Shown here one piece after another: positions 19,355 through 28,147 of a stretch of 64,000 nucleotides of DNA. Source of the DNA: Sedimentitalea xiamensis. Lineage in GTDB: Bacteria; Pseudomonadota; Alphaproteobacteria; Rhodobacterales; Rhodobacteraceae. The notes beneath the pieces are model-generated. The model saw nothing but the letters and a program-made list of their open reading frames with translations. It searched no databases and was not told the origin of the DNA. Each line of letters begins with the position of its first letter. Position 1 is the stretch's first letter. The stretch covers positions 332,646 through 396,645 of the forward strand of contig NZ_JASNJE010000001.1 in NCBI RefSeq assembly GCF_030164465.1, read 5' to 3'. A program made the position numbers and the translations under genes.

Positions 19355-20033
19355 CCTTCAGCAGGTCTTCCGCCAGTTCGAGCCCGGCGGGATGGCCGAC
19401 GTCGCACCAGCGTCCGGGATAGGACAATGTGCGCAGCCTGCCCTTTTCCATCATCGCATCCCAGAACAGGTTCAGGGAAAAAGCCTTTTGAGGGATGGAG
19501 GCAAGCCCGTCGGTCTTGAGGATCTGCGCACCGCCATAGACAAGCCCCGCGCCACGGTGGATTCGTCCGCCTTGATCGCATGTGAAATCGCCAACCCCAT
19601 CGTATCCGAAGGCCGAAGCGACCGGGACGCACATCAACAGAGCGTCCATTTCGTCGGGACGCCAGGCATCGCGCAGCAGGCGCAATGGATTCGGCCCGAT
19701 CCAGATTGCGTCGGTGTTCATCGCAAAGACCGGCCCGGAACCAAGCAGCGGCAGGGCCGCCTTGAGTCCCCCTCCGGTTTCCAGGATTTCCGGCTGTTCC
19801 GAAGAGATTGCGACGCCGAGCGGCTGCAGGTGGCGTTGCATCTGGTCCGGTTTGTAATGCGTGTTCGCAACGATCCTGTCGGGCGCGATTTCCCTGGCCA
19901 AGGTTAGCGTATGGTCGATCAGGGCGCGACCCGCGACCGGGATCAGCGGTTTTGGCCGATCCTTGGTCAGGGCGCCCATACGGGTGCCGAATCCGGCGGC
20001 AAAGAGCATCACGGCCTTGGGCAGTCCAGTCAT
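19341..20033 (-). CDS. murU: N-acetylmuramate alpha-1-phosphate uridylyltransferase MurU
   Basis: Makes UDP-MurNAc from MurNAc-1-phosphate, bypassing de novo synthesis in peptidoglycan recycling. The 230-aa nucleotidyltransferase has AVMLFAAGFGTRMGALT, RPKPLIPVAGRALIDHTL, ETGGGLKAALP and FAMNTDAIW, the pattern of the MurU/GlmU/RmlA fold. The neighbour, an amgK-like kinase overlapping by 4 nt, makes the AmgK-MurU assignment much stronger than sequence type alone. It lies between amgK and addB on the minus strand. Confidence 0.85.
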   Translation of the reverse strand: MTGLPKAVMLFAAGFGTRMGALTKDRPKPLIPVAGRALIDHTLTLAREIAPDRIVANTHYKPDQMQRHLQPLGVAISSEQPEILETGGGLKAALPLLGSGPVFAMNTDAIWIGPNPLRLLRDAWRPDEMDALLMCVPVASAFGYDGVGDFTCDQGGRIHRGAGLVYGGAQILKTDGLASIPQKAFSLNLFWDAMMEKGRLRTLSYPGRWCDVGHPAGLELAEDLLKDANV

Positions 20034-21028
20034 GGCATCCGCAATTTCTGAAGGTTTTCCGCTGTCGGCTGCGGCAGGGCGTCGTTCAGAATGAGGGCAA
20101 CAGAGGCCAGGGCGGGATGTTGCAGCCCGCTTAGCAAATACCGCCAGACCCGTGGAATGAGGTCAACGTAGTGCGGTTTTCCGTAGTCTTTGCCAAGCCG
20201 GGCGAAGACCCCGAGAATGCGCAGGTTTCTCTGCACGCCGAGGCAGGTATAGGCGATATCGAATGCCGCGCGGTCGATGCCGGAGCCTTCGATGTAGCGG
20301 TCTTTCATCCCGGACTGAATGGCGTCCGGCACGTCGCGTCGGGCGTCCTGCAACAACGACACCAGATCATAGGCCGGATGGCCCGACATCGCGTCCTGAA
20401 AATCGAGAAGACCGACACGGGCAACGCCTTGCCGATCCGGCAGCCACAACAGGTTTTCCGCGTGATAGTCCCGCTGAATCAGGACCGGATCGGCCGGTTC
20501 GATGCGCGACAGGATGCCCGGAAACTTTTCCCGAAACAGGTCTTCGCCCGTGTTGTCGCCGACAATTCCCTGCCGGTATTTCGAAAAGGCCAGCGCCGCC
20601 ATGTCGGTCATCCGTGCCGCGTCATAGGGATCGAGATCCGGCATCGGCGCCTTGTGCAACTTTAGCAGAACGTCCGTGGCGGCCTCGTAGAGAACAGGCT
20701 CCAGATCGGGGCGTTCGGGAATGACGCGGGCGAACAGGGCGTCGCCCAGATCCTCGATCAGAAGGAAACCGTGCACCGGATCCTCGGCCAGGATCCGGGG
20801 GGCGCTGAGACCGATCTTTTTGAGGTGCCTCGCGATCCGCAGGAACGGGCGCACGTCCTCGCCGCGTTCGGGCGGGGCATCCATCAGGACCGCGGTTTGT
20901 CCGGTGCCCGGTCTTGTCAGGCGTTCATAGCGCCGGTTGGACGCGTCCCCGGCGAGCGGCGCGCGATCGGTCGTCGCCCAGTCCGTGCCGGACAGGAAGG
21001 TTTCTGCAAGCGCATTTCTGTCAGGCAC
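20030..21028 (-). CDS. amgK: Anomeric MurNAc/GlcNAc kinase AmgK (aminoglycoside phosphotransferase fold)
   Basis: AmgK phosphorylates the anomeric hydroxyl of MurNAc, supplying MurU. The 332-aa product has the APH fold: GDASNRRYERL near the N-terminus, the hinge FLLIEDLGDALF, the catalytic loop LIQRDYHAENLLWL and the metal-binding LLDFQDAMSGHPAYDLVSLLQD. The pair with murU marks the recycling route known from Pseudomonas and Caulobacter. The start at 21028 overlaps the tsaE 3' end by 8 nt. Confidence 0.85.
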   Translation of the reverse strand: MPDRNALAETFLSGTDWATTDRAPLAGDASNRRYERLTRPGTGQTAVLMDAPPERGEDVRPFLRIARHLKKIGLSAPRILAEDPVHGFLLIEDLGDALFARVIPERPDLEPVLYEAATDVLLKLHKAPMPDLDPYDAARMTDMAALAFSKYRQGIVGDNTGEDLFREKFPGILSRIEPADPVLIQRDYHAENLLWLPDRQGVARVGLLDFQDAMSGHPAYDLVSLLQDARRDVPDAIQSGMKDRYIEGSGIDRAAFDIAYTCLGVQRNLRILGVFARLGKDYGKPHYVDLIPRVWRYLLSGLQHPALASVALILNDALPQPTAENLQKLRMP

Positions 21029-21500
21029 TGGTCAGGCACTCCGTTTTCAGGTCCCATTTCGGATCGTGCCAGACGAAATGCAGGCAGCGCAGGGTCTCCT
21101 GATCCGGGTCGGTTTCGATCCTGAGGTCAAGCGCGTTCTCCGGCGCGAGCGGGCCGAGATTTTCCGGCCATTCGACCAGGCAGATCGCCGTATCGAAAGC
21201 GTCCGTCAGGCCAAGTTCCTCGATTTCGTCCGGATCCGTCAGGCGATAGAGATCGGCATGCCAGATTTCCCCGTCCGGGATGTCGTAGGTCTGAACCAGG
21301 GTAAATGTGGGCGAAGGAACGTCTTCGGGCGTTTCCAGCCGCGACTGGATCAGGTGGCGTGCGAAATGGGTCTTTCCCGCGCCGATATCGCCGGTCAGCA
21401 GAATGCAGTCGCCGGCGGCCATACGTGCGCCGATGGCCCTGGCCAGTTGGGCGGTTTCATCCGGAGACCGGACGGCCATGGATTTGTGCCTGATCGTCAT
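21021..21500 (-). CDS. tsaE: tRNA threonylcarbamoyladenosine ATPase subunit TsaE
   Basis: ATPase of the t6A37 tRNA modification complex with TsaB and TsaD. The 159-aa product has P-loop GDIGAGKTHFARHLI, SPTFTLVQTYD and HADLYRL, then the LVEWPENLG segment, all family hallmarks. ATG 21500 (MTIRHKSMAVRSPDET) is chosen over the open frame to 21653. tsaD, its partner, is at 31.5 kb in this window. Confidence 0.92.
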   Translation of the reverse strand: MTIRHKSMAVRSPDETAQLARAIGARMAAGDCILLTGDIGAGKTHFARHLIQSRLETPEDVPSPTFTLVQTYDIPDGEIWHADLYRLTDPDEIEELGLTDAFDTAICLVEWPENLGPLAPENALDLRIETDPDQETLRCLHFVWHDPKWDLKTECLTSA

Positions 21501-21544
21501 TGCGCCACAATGCAGGCGCGTGAATCCGGTCGCAAGCGGGAACG

Positions 21545-23092
21545 TCAGTCGGCGTTCAGTTCCAGCGCGGGTTCCCGGATCGGGGCCGGCGCCGCGGCCG
21601 ACCGGCTGAAGTTGATCAGCGTGGACCCGCTGTGAATCGGATGGATGCTGCAAATCAGGACTTCACCCGATGTCAGGGCGATCTTGGCCCACCATTCCGC
21701 CCGGTTTTCCTGGATCAGGACAAAATCCCGGATGTCTCCCCAGACCGGTGTCGCCATGCATTTTTCCTGCCATACCCGGATCGCATCCAGAACGCCGGTC
21801 TGCGCAAAGCTCTTTTCCGGGTCCACGTTCCAGAGCTTCTGATAGGCCTTGTTGGAAAACGTCAGGTTGCCCTCCATCGAGAACACAGCGATGGCGTCGT
21901 CGATCTTGTCGAGGATCGCCTGGCCGAGTTCCAGGTCGGAACGGAACCGCCGGGTCAGGGTGATTTCCGCGGTTATGTCTTCGATCAGGAACGCGACGGC
22001 ACCGTCCGGATGCGGGCGGCCGCTGACGGAATAAACGGAACCGGACGGCAGCGACCAGGTTTCCTGGTAGCGCCCGCTCGCTGCCGCTTCAACCAGATCC
22101 GCCATCTGGTCCCGCCAGCTGCCGTAGTTCTTGGGTTCCGGCATCATCTTCTGGTCGCGCAAACGGTCGAAAAACGACAGCAGCGTCGGCCGCGCGCTCA
22201 GAAAATCGGCGGGCAAGGCTGTCAGGTCGATCAGGGCGGGATTGAACAGGACCAACTGCCGGTTCCTGTCGAAGATCGCCAGGCCCGTCGACAGTTGCGC
22301 GAAGGTCTTTGCCAGAGTCTGCACGAAACTGCGCTGCGCCGCTTCCGCCTCGACCACCGCGTTGACATTGACCGCGTAGCACAGCGTTCCGGCGTCTGTT
22401 TGCACGACCGACACGTCGAACCAGAGCTTCTGGCCCGTTTCGGGCACCGTCAGGCTGCGGCGCGCCCTTTTGGTCGGGATCGGAGGCTCGTTCTGGCTGG
22501 CGAACAATCCGGTATCGGGTCCCGGTTTCTGTCCCTGCACGGTCATGCAAAGCGTTTCATAGGCGGTGTTGAACCACGAAACCGACCCGTCGTCATCGAC
22601 CCGCCAAACTGGATAGTAGGCGTTGTTGATCGCGACGCGCAGTGTTCGCAGTTCCTCGGAATCCGATCTGGGGGCCCTGCCGATCCCTTTCGATTTCCGG
22701 ACGGGCTGGTTGCGCATCTGGACGCGGGTAATCCCGTCGATCCATTCGCAAACGACTTCCTTGGCGTCGCGCAACCCGGAACCGGGAGCTATGATCTGGC
22801 CGCTTGCCTTCACCAGCGAGGGGCTGGTCGGAAAGCCGGGAAATCCTGGCACGAGCTTGTCCCGCAGATCGGACCAGTCGTCCGATCCCTGCGGCTGGCC
22901 GAAAATTTCCGATGCCTCGCGTGTTGCATCCAGAAGTTCCGAACCGTCGAAGATCCACACCGCATCGACACTGGATGACGGTCCAAGGGACGCGTTGGTT
23001 CCGCGTCGGGACAACAGGGTGACGGCCAGAAACGCCGTCGCCGCGCAGATCGCCGCGAGGGCGACCCATTCCATGATCATGAAATCCTGCAT
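21545..23092 (-). CDS. Membrane-anchored PAS-domain protein without kinase core
   Basis: A 515-aa protein with one N-terminal membrane helix (MEWVALAAICAATAFLAVTLL) followed by PAS-like segments: an atypical one near residues 50-130, one near 160-240 (WRVDDDGSVSWFNTAYE), one near 265-345 (LSTGLAIFDRNRQLVLFNPAL) and one near 385-500 (LDKIDDAIAVFSMEGNLTFSNKAYQKLW). No H-box, N-box or G-box is visible, so it is not a complete histidine kinase. It lies 82 bp downstream of regB on the same strand and upstream of tsaE. Role unknown; it may sense or modulate for a partner kinase. Confidence 0.8.
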   Translation of the reverse strand: MQDFMIMEWVALAAICAATAFLAVTLLSRRGTNASLGPSSSVDAVWIFDGSELLDATREASEIFGQPQGSDDWSDLRDKLVPGFPGFPTSPSLVKASGQIIAPGSGLRDAKEVVCEWIDGITRVQMRNQPVRKSKGIGRAPRSDSEELRTLRVAINNAYYPVWRVDDDGSVSWFNTAYETLCMTVQGQKPGPDTGLFASQNEPPIPTKRARRSLTVPETGQKLWFDVSVVQTDAGTLCYAVNVNAVVEAEAAQRSFVQTLAKTFAQLSTGLAIFDRNRQLVLFNPALIDLTALPADFLSARPTLLSFFDRLRDQKMMPEPKNYGSWRDQMADLVEAAASGRYQETWSLPSGSVYSVSGRPHPDGAVAFLIEDITAEITLTRRFRSDLELGQAILDKIDDAIAVFSMEGNLTFSNKAYQKLWNVDPEKSFAQTGVLDAIRVWQEKCMATPVWGDIRDFVLIQENRAEWWAKIALTSGEVLICSIHPIHSGSTLINFSRSAAAPAPIREPALELNAD

Positions 23093-23174
23093 TCCGCAGC
23101 TTTGCCTTTGCTGGTTCCGGTCCAGTCTGCGATGAAAATGGTTAACGCGGGCTTAACCCGATGGAATCGCGGCG

Positions 23175-24572
23175 TCAGATTTCGATCGGCTTGTTCCGGC
23201 CGATTGGAACGGCGTTCTCGCCGAACTGCACATCGATCTTGCTGCGTGGCCAGACGACTTCGACAATGGCGCCCCGGCGTTCCTTCCTGAGCGGTTCGGG
23301 CTGATAAGGGTCCGATCCGTTGGCAAAGCTCAGTTCGGCGCCGGACCGTTCCAGAAGCGTCTTGGCGATGAACAGACCGAGGCCCATGCCCTCGTATTCC
23401 GGCCGCGTCTTGCGGTCGGTGTCCGTTCGGCGCCGGCGCACGAACGGGTCGCCTATCCGTCCGATCATCTGCGGGGGATAGCCGCGACCGTCATCCAGGA
23501 TCCGGACGGAAATCACGTCTTCGGTCCAGGTCGCTTCGATCCAGACGTTCGCGCGGGCGAAATCGACGCCGTTCTGGATGAGATTGCGCAGCCCGTGGAT
23601 CATTTCCGGTTTGCGCAGAACCGATGGCTGCTGGTAGCCGCCGCCGAGGCCGGGGCCCTCTTCGAAATGGACGTGCTTTCCGCGATGCATATGCGGTTCC
23701 GCGGCTTCGTTGATGACCGCGCTCAACGGAGCCTGGCGGAGGTGCAGGTCGTCCTTTCCCGCCCGGCCCATGTCGCGCAGGATGTCGCGGCACCGGTCCG
23801 CCTGCTCGCGGATCAGTTCCGCGTCTTCGCGCAGGTCCGGGTGGTCTTCGAGTTCTTCGATCAGTTCCGCGCTGGCCAGTTTGATGGTGGCCAGCGGCGT
23901 GCCCAGTTCGTGAGCGGCGGCGGCGACCACGCCGCCCAGATCGGTCAGTTTCTGTTCGCGCGACAACGCCATCCGCGTCGCCGCCAGAGCGTCGTTCATC
24001 GAGCGGATTTCGGAACTGATCCTGCGCGAATAGGCACCCATGAAGATGATGGCGATAATGATCGCGGCCCAGTTCCCGAACACGAACACGTCCGGAATAC
24101 GCAGGATGAATCCCTGTTCCGTGCGCAGCGGCAGGTGGAACTGCGCCATGAGAGTGACGAGGATGATCGCCGTGCTGCCGATGAGAACGGTTGAGCGCAG
24201 CCCCATCACGCTGGCGGATATCGTGACCGGACCGACCAGCAGCAGCGCGAACGGGTTGTGCAGACCGCCGGTCAGGTAGAGAAGGAACGCCAGTTGCAGC
24301 AGGTCAAACAGCACCATCAGGAAGTTCTCCGTTTCCGTCAGGCGCTTGTTTTCCGGAAAGACGAAAATGGCGATCAGGTTGCCGATGACCGAAACCCCGA
24401 TCGCCAGGTAGCAAAGACCGAGTTCCAGTTGCAGGTGATACATACGTTGCGCGACGGTGATCGCGATCAGCTGACCGGCTATGGCGACCCAGCGCAGCAG
24501 GATCAGGGTGCGCAGGCGAATCCAGTTGCTGCGCGATTGACCGTGCATAAGGCCCATGTCAAATTCGGTCAT
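23175..24572 (-). CDS. regB: Redox-sensing histidine kinase RegB/PrrB
   Basis: Membrane sensor kinase that controls photosynthesis, respiration and carbon or nitrogen fixation genes in response to redox state. The 465-aa product has six hydrophobic segments. It has the quinone-sensing heptad GGLHNPF at residues 102-108, the H-box AHELGTPLATIK with His221, the redox-switch Cys261 in ADRCRDILRDMGRAGK, and an ATP-binding domain (DDGRGYPPQM; GMGLGLFIAKTLLERSGA). The offsets match R. capsulatus RegB His225/Cys265. The start ATG at 24572 is preferred. It is divergent from senC (91 bp between). Confidence 0.96.
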   Translation of the reverse strand: MTEFDMGLMHGQSRSNWIRLRTLILLRWVAIAGQLIAITVAQRMYHLQLELGLCYLAIGVSVIGNLIAIFVFPENKRLTETENFLMVLFDLLQLAFLLYLTGGLHNPFALLLVGPVTISASVMGLRSTVLIGSTAIILVTLMAQFHLPLRTEQGFILRIPDVFVFGNWAAIIIAIIFMGAYSRRISSEIRSMNDALAATRMALSREQKLTDLGGVVAAAAHELGTPLATIKLASAELIEELEDHPDLREDAELIREQADRCRDILRDMGRAGKDDLHLRQAPLSAVINEAAEPHMHRGKHVHFEEGPGLGGGYQQPSVLRKPEMIHGLRNLIQNGVDFARANVWIEATWTEDVISVRILDDGRGYPPQMIGRIGDPFVRRRRTDTDRKTRPEYEGMGLGLFIAKTLLERSGAELSFANGSDPYQPEPLRKERRGAIVEVVWPRSKIDVQFGENAVPIGRNKPIEI

Positions 24573-24663
24573 AAGTGCCCCATGTCGGTTGCAACGACTG
24601 ACTAAGTTGATAGGTGTCCGGTCGCAAACGTCAACCGCCCAACGCATCCGGAGCGACCGCCCC

Positions 24664-25284
24664 ATGGCCCGAACCTATTCCATTCTTGCCGCCGCAATTC
24701 TCGCCACCATGGTCGGCGGGATCTGGCTTGCCACTGTGATGAACGCGCCGGACGATCAGTTCGCGCAATGCCGCAGCGGACAGGTGGCTGGAGGCACAAG
24801 CCAGATCGGCGGCCCGTTCGAACTGGTGAACGCACAGGGCGAGACCGTCACCGACGGGGACGTGCTGACCGGACCGTCGCTGATCTACTTCGGGTATACG
24901 TTCTGCCCGGATGTCTGCCCCCTGGACACTGCCCGAAATGCAGAGGCGATCGACCTTCTGGAAGCGCGCGGCCAGATGGTGACGCCGGTTTTCATTTCCA
25001 TCGATCCGGAGCGCGACACGCCCGAGGTGGTCGGAGAGTTCGCCGCCAATCTGCATGAACGGATGATCGGTCTCACCGGCTCACCCGAACAGGTCAAGGC
25101 CGCGAGCCAGGCCTACAAGACCTACTACAAAGCACAGCCTGCCGATGACGCATACTATCTCGTCGATCATTCGACTTTCAGCTATCTGGTCCTGCCGGAA
25201 CACGGGTTCGTAGAGTTCTTCCGGCGCGATATTTCGCCGAAAGACATGGCGGACACGATCGCCTGTTTCCTCGACAACGCGTGA
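24664..25284 (+). CDS. senC: SCO1/SenC/PrrC family copper protein
   Basis: SenC/PrrC binds copper, helps assemble cbb3 or aa3 oxidase and affects the RegB-RegA relay. The 206-aa product has an N-terminal membrane anchor (SILAAAILATMVGGIWLATV) and a periplasmic thioredoxin-like domain with FGYTFCPDVCPLD (CxxxC copper ligands) and the third ligand His in YLVDHSTFSYLV. The start ATG at 24664 avoids the long unsupported N-terminal extension. It lies between regB (divergent) and regA (80 bp downstream). Confidence 0.95.
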   Translation: MARTYSILAAAILATMVGGIWLATVMNAPDDQFAQCRSGQVAGGTSQIGGPFELVNAQGETVTDGDVLTGPSLIYFGYTFCPDVCPLDTARNAEAIDLLEARGQMVTPVFISIDPERDTPEVVGEFAANLHERMIGLTGSPEQVKAASQAYKTYYKAQPADDAYYLVDHSTFSYLVLPEHGFVEFFRRDISPKDMADTIACFLDNA

Positions 25285-25364
25285 TCTCAATCCGTGTTTG
25301 ACCTTTGTCACGGCCTTGTTAATAGTTGACCGAATACCGGAAATACACGTCGTGGAGGACCCGT

Positions 25365-25919
25365 ATGGCCGAACCAGCTCTGCATGAGATCGGGCCGGAC
25401 CGATCGTTGCTCTTGGTGGACGATGACGAACCGTTTCTGAGAAGATTGGCCAAAGCGATGGAAAAGCGGGGCTTTGAAATCGAAACCGCGTCGTCGGTCG
25501 CGGCGGGTCGCGCGATCGCCACCGCAAGACCGCCGGCCTATGCCGTGGTGGACCTGCGGCTCGAGGACGGCAACGGGCTGGACGTGGTCGAGGTCCTGCG
25601 CGAGAAACGCCCCGACAGCCGCGTTGTGGTCCTGACGGGCTACGGCGCAATCGCCACCGCTGTGGCGGCGGTCAAGATCGGAGCGACGGATTACCTGTCC
25701 AAACCCGCGGATGCGACGGATATAACGAACGCCCTGCTCGCCACCGGAGACGAATTGCCCCCGCCGCCGGAAAACCCGATGAGTGCTGATCGTGTGCGCT
25801 GGGAGCACATCCAAAGGGTCTATGAACTCTGCGACCGCAACGTGAGCGAAACCGCGCGCCGGCTGAACATGCATCGCCGGACTCTTCAGCGCATCCTGGC
25901 GAAACGAAGCCCGCGCTGA
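25365..25919 (+). CDS. regA: Redox response regulator RegA/PrrA (ActR)
   Basis: Response regulator phosphorylated by RegB. The 184-aa product has a receiver domain (LLLVDDDEPFLRRL; phospho-acceptor Asp63 in VVDLRLEDG; VLTGYGAIATA; Lys in YLSKPAD), a proline linker (PPPPENP) and a Fis-type helix-turn-helix (NVSETARRLNMHRRTLQRILAKRSPR) that is almost invariant in the family. A GGAGG Shine-Dalgarno precedes the ATG at 25365. The usual downstream partner hvrA is absent; a convergent HD hydrolase gene is there instead. Confidence 0.97.
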   Translation: MAEPALHEIGPDRSLLLVDDDEPFLRRLAKAMEKRGFEIETASSVAAGRAIATARPPAYAVVDLRLEDGNGLDVVEVLREKRPDSRVVVLTGYGAIATAVAAVKIGATDYLSKPADATDITNALLATGDELPPPPENPMSADRVRWEHIQRVYELCDRNVSETARRLNMHRRTLQRILAKRSPR

Positions 25920-25933
25920 CCGCTTCGCATCGG

Positions 25934-26530
25934 TCAGGCGGTCTGTAGCATCAGTTCCGCATGACGTTCCGAGTAGGCGCGCCGCACCTCCACCGGCGGA
26001 CGCAGCCGGATGTCCAGATCGGCGATAAGCGCCTGGTCGGGCTTGCCAAAGAACCGGTCTGCCTCGGCTTCCGAAAACCCGGCGATCCGGACCGCCTCCA
26101 TCCAGGCGCTCATGCGGTCGGCCTTCTTGATCTGACGCTTCACCGCCACAGGCAGAGAGGCAGGCAGGCCAAACCGGATATGGATTGCGGCCGCCAGACG
26201 GGCGTCCAGGTCGCCGTATCCCGGTCCGACCGCCGCCTTGACCGGCGAAATCATGTCGCCGATCACATATTCCGGGGCGTCGTGAAGCAATGCGGCCAGG
26301 CGCCATTTCGGCGTCGATCTGGGCGCAAGTCGCCGGAACAGAATTTCGACCAGCAAGGAATGCTCCGCCACCGAATAGGCGAAATCGCCGACCGTCTGGC
26401 CATTCCAGCGTGCGACGAAGGCGAGCCCATGCGCGATATCCTCGATTTCGATGTCCACAGGCGTCGGATCCAACAGGTCGAGCCTGCGTCCCGACAGCAT
26501 CCGTTGCCATGCGCGCGGTTGTTGTGCCAT
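25934..26530 (-). CDS. HD-domain phosphohydrolase (YfbR-like 5'-nucleotidase family)
   Basis: A 198-aa HD-superfamily protein. Metal ligands are seen in VAEHSLLVE (His), LLHDAPEYVIGD (His-Asp) and a later Asp (KKADRMSAWMEA). YfbR-type members dephosphorylate deoxynucleoside monophosphates; the substrate here is not known. The start ATG at 26530 (MAQQPRAWQRMLSGR) matches relatives with the R-x-DLLDPTP segment. It converges with regA and is divergent from ahcY, with 165 bp between its start and the ahcY start. Confidence 0.85.
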   Translation of the reverse strand: MAQQPRAWQRMLSGRRLDLLDPTPVDIEIEDIAHGLAFVARWNGQTVGDFAYSVAEHSLLVEILFRRLAPRSTPKWRLAALLHDAPEYVIGDMISPVKAAVGPGYGDLDARLAAAIHIRFGLPASLPVAVKRQIKKADRMSAWMEAVRIAGFSEAEADRFFGKPDQALIADLDIRLRPPVEVRRAYSERHAELMLQTA

Positions 26531-26695
26531 GCAGTTTTCCTTGTCCCCTGATCGTGCCCGCGTTCTTCCCACGAAGCCCGGCGCCGCAAAACCGTTTTCT
26601 TGGCCGCGCCGTCATTGCAGATGTGGCTCCGCAAGACGTTGAGAAAGCCGGACGAACCTGCTAGGGGCGTCCAAAGTTTCAAAGAGGGTGCCCAC

Positions 26696-28090
26696 ATGGC
26701 TCAGGATTATATCGTCAAAGACATTGGCCTTGCGGACTATGGCCGCAAGGAACTCGATATCGCGGAAACCGAAATGCCGGGGCTGATGGCCCTGCGCGCC
26801 GAATACGGCGACAGCAAGCCGCTGAAGGGCGCGCGCATTGCCGGCAGTCTGCACATGACGATCCAGACTGCGGTTCTGATCGAAACGCTGGTGCATCTGG
26901 GTGCGGATGTGCGCTGGGCCTCGTGCAACATCTTTTCGACCCAGGACCATGCCGCAGCCGCGATTGCCGCCGGCGGGACGCCCGTCTTCGCGATCAAGGG
27001 CGAAACGCTGGAAGAATACTGGGATTACGCCGACCGGATCTTCGATTTCGAAGAAGGCGGCGCGAACATGATCCTGGACGATGGCGGCGATGCGACGCTC
27101 TACGTCCTGATGGGCGCGCGGGTGGAAGAGGGTGAAACCGACCTGATTGCCGTGCCCACCAGCGAAGAAGAGGAATTCCTCTTCGCGCAGATCAGGAAGC
27201 GCATGGCCAAGAGTCCCGGTTGGTTCGTGAAGCAGCGCCACATGATCAAGGGCGTGACCGAAGAAACCACGACCGGGGTGCATCGCCTGTACCAGATGAT
27301 GGAAAAGGGCCACCTGCCGTTCCCGGCGATCAACGTGAACGACAGCGTGACCAAGTCGAAATTCGACAACAAGTATGGCTGCAAGGAAAGCCTGGTCGAT
27401 GGCATCCGGCGCGCCACCGACACGATGATGGCGGGCAAGGTGGCCGTGGTTTGCGGTTATGGCGACGTGGGCAAAGGCTCAGCCGCATCGCTGAAGGGCG
27501 CGGGCGCGCGGGTGAAAGTCACCGAGATCGATCCGATCTGCGCGCTTCAGGCCGCGATGGACGGATTCGAAGTCACCACGCTCGAAGACTGCCTGACCAC
27601 GGCGGATATCTTCGTCACCACCACCGGCAACAAGGACGTGATCCGGATCGAGCATATGCGCGAGATGAAGGACATGGCCATCGTCGGCAACATCGGCCAT
27701 TTCGACAACGAGATCCAGGTCGCGGCGCTGAAGAATCACAAGTGGACCAACATCAAGGACCAGGTGGACATGATCGAGATGCCTTCGGGCAACCGCATCA
27801 TCCTGCTGTCCGAAGGCCGTTTGCTGAACCTCGGCAACGCGACGGGCCATCCGTCCTTCGTGATGTCCGCCAGCTTCACTAACCAGGTGCTGGCGCAGAT
27901 CGAACTCTGGACCAAGGGCAATGAATACAAGAACGAGGTCTATGTGCTGCCCAAGCATCTGGACGAAAAAGTCGCGCGGCTGCATCTCGACCGGATTGGC
28001 GTCAAGTTGTCGACGCTCAGCCCCGAACAGGCGGCTTATATCGGAGTGACGCCAGAAGGGCCGTTCAAGCCCGAGCACTACCGGTACTAA
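26696..28090 (+). CDS. ahcY: Adenosylhomocysteinase
   Basis: Hydrolyses S-adenosylhomocysteine to adenosine and homocysteine using tightly bound NAD. The 464-aa product has the conserved starts ([20 protein letters not shown]), the substrate motifs [16 protein letters not shown], the NAD-binding [13 protein letters not shown] and the C-terminal KPEHYRY, where Lys and Tyr complete the NAD site. In R. capsulatus this gene also lies beside the reg cluster. A GAGGG Shine-Dalgarno precedes the ATG. No SAH riboswitch fold is evident in the leader. Confidence 0.97.
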   Translation: MAQDYIVKDIGLADYGRKELDIAETEMPGLMALRAEYGDSKPLKGARIAGSLHMTIQTAVLIETLVHLGADVRWASCNIFSTQDHAAAAIAAGGTPVFAIKGETLEEYWDYADRIFDFEEGGANMILDDGGDATLYVLMGARVEEGETDLIAVPTSEEEEFLFAQIRKRMAKSPGWFVKQRHMIKGVTEETTTGVHRLYQMMEKGHLPFPAINVNDSVTKSKFDNKYGCKESLVDGIRRATDTMMAGKVAVVCGYGDVGKGSAASLKGAGARVKVTEIDPICALQAAMDGFEVTTLEDCLTTADIFVTTTGNKDVIRIEHMREMKDMAIVGNIGHFDNEIQVAALKNHKWTNIKDQVDMIEMPSGNRIILLSEGRLLNLGNATGHPSFVMSASFTNQVLAQIELWTKGNEYKNEVYVLPKHLDEKVARLHLDRIGVKLSTLSPEQAAYIGVTPEGPFKPEHYRY

Positions 28091-28107
28091 GGGTCGCCCT
28101 ATCGACC

Positions 28108-28137
28108 GCCTTTGCCATCTTCCGTGATGGCAAAGGC
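28108..28137 (+). terminator. Terminator hairpin between ahcY and the convergent outer-membrane gene
   Basis: Perfect 12-bp inverted repeat GCCTTTGCCATC / GATGGCAAAGGC with a 6-nt loop, 18 bp after the ahcY stop and 10 bp before the stop of the convergent gene. It lacks a strong T-run, so it may act in both directions or with Rho. Confidence 0.6.
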
Positions 28138-28147
28138 CTCGGGTCAA

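Noticed and set aside
26531..26695. Possible SAH riboswitch in the ahcY leader
   Set aside because: The expected conserved core and pairing could not be found by eye; leader is short and shared with a divergent gene.
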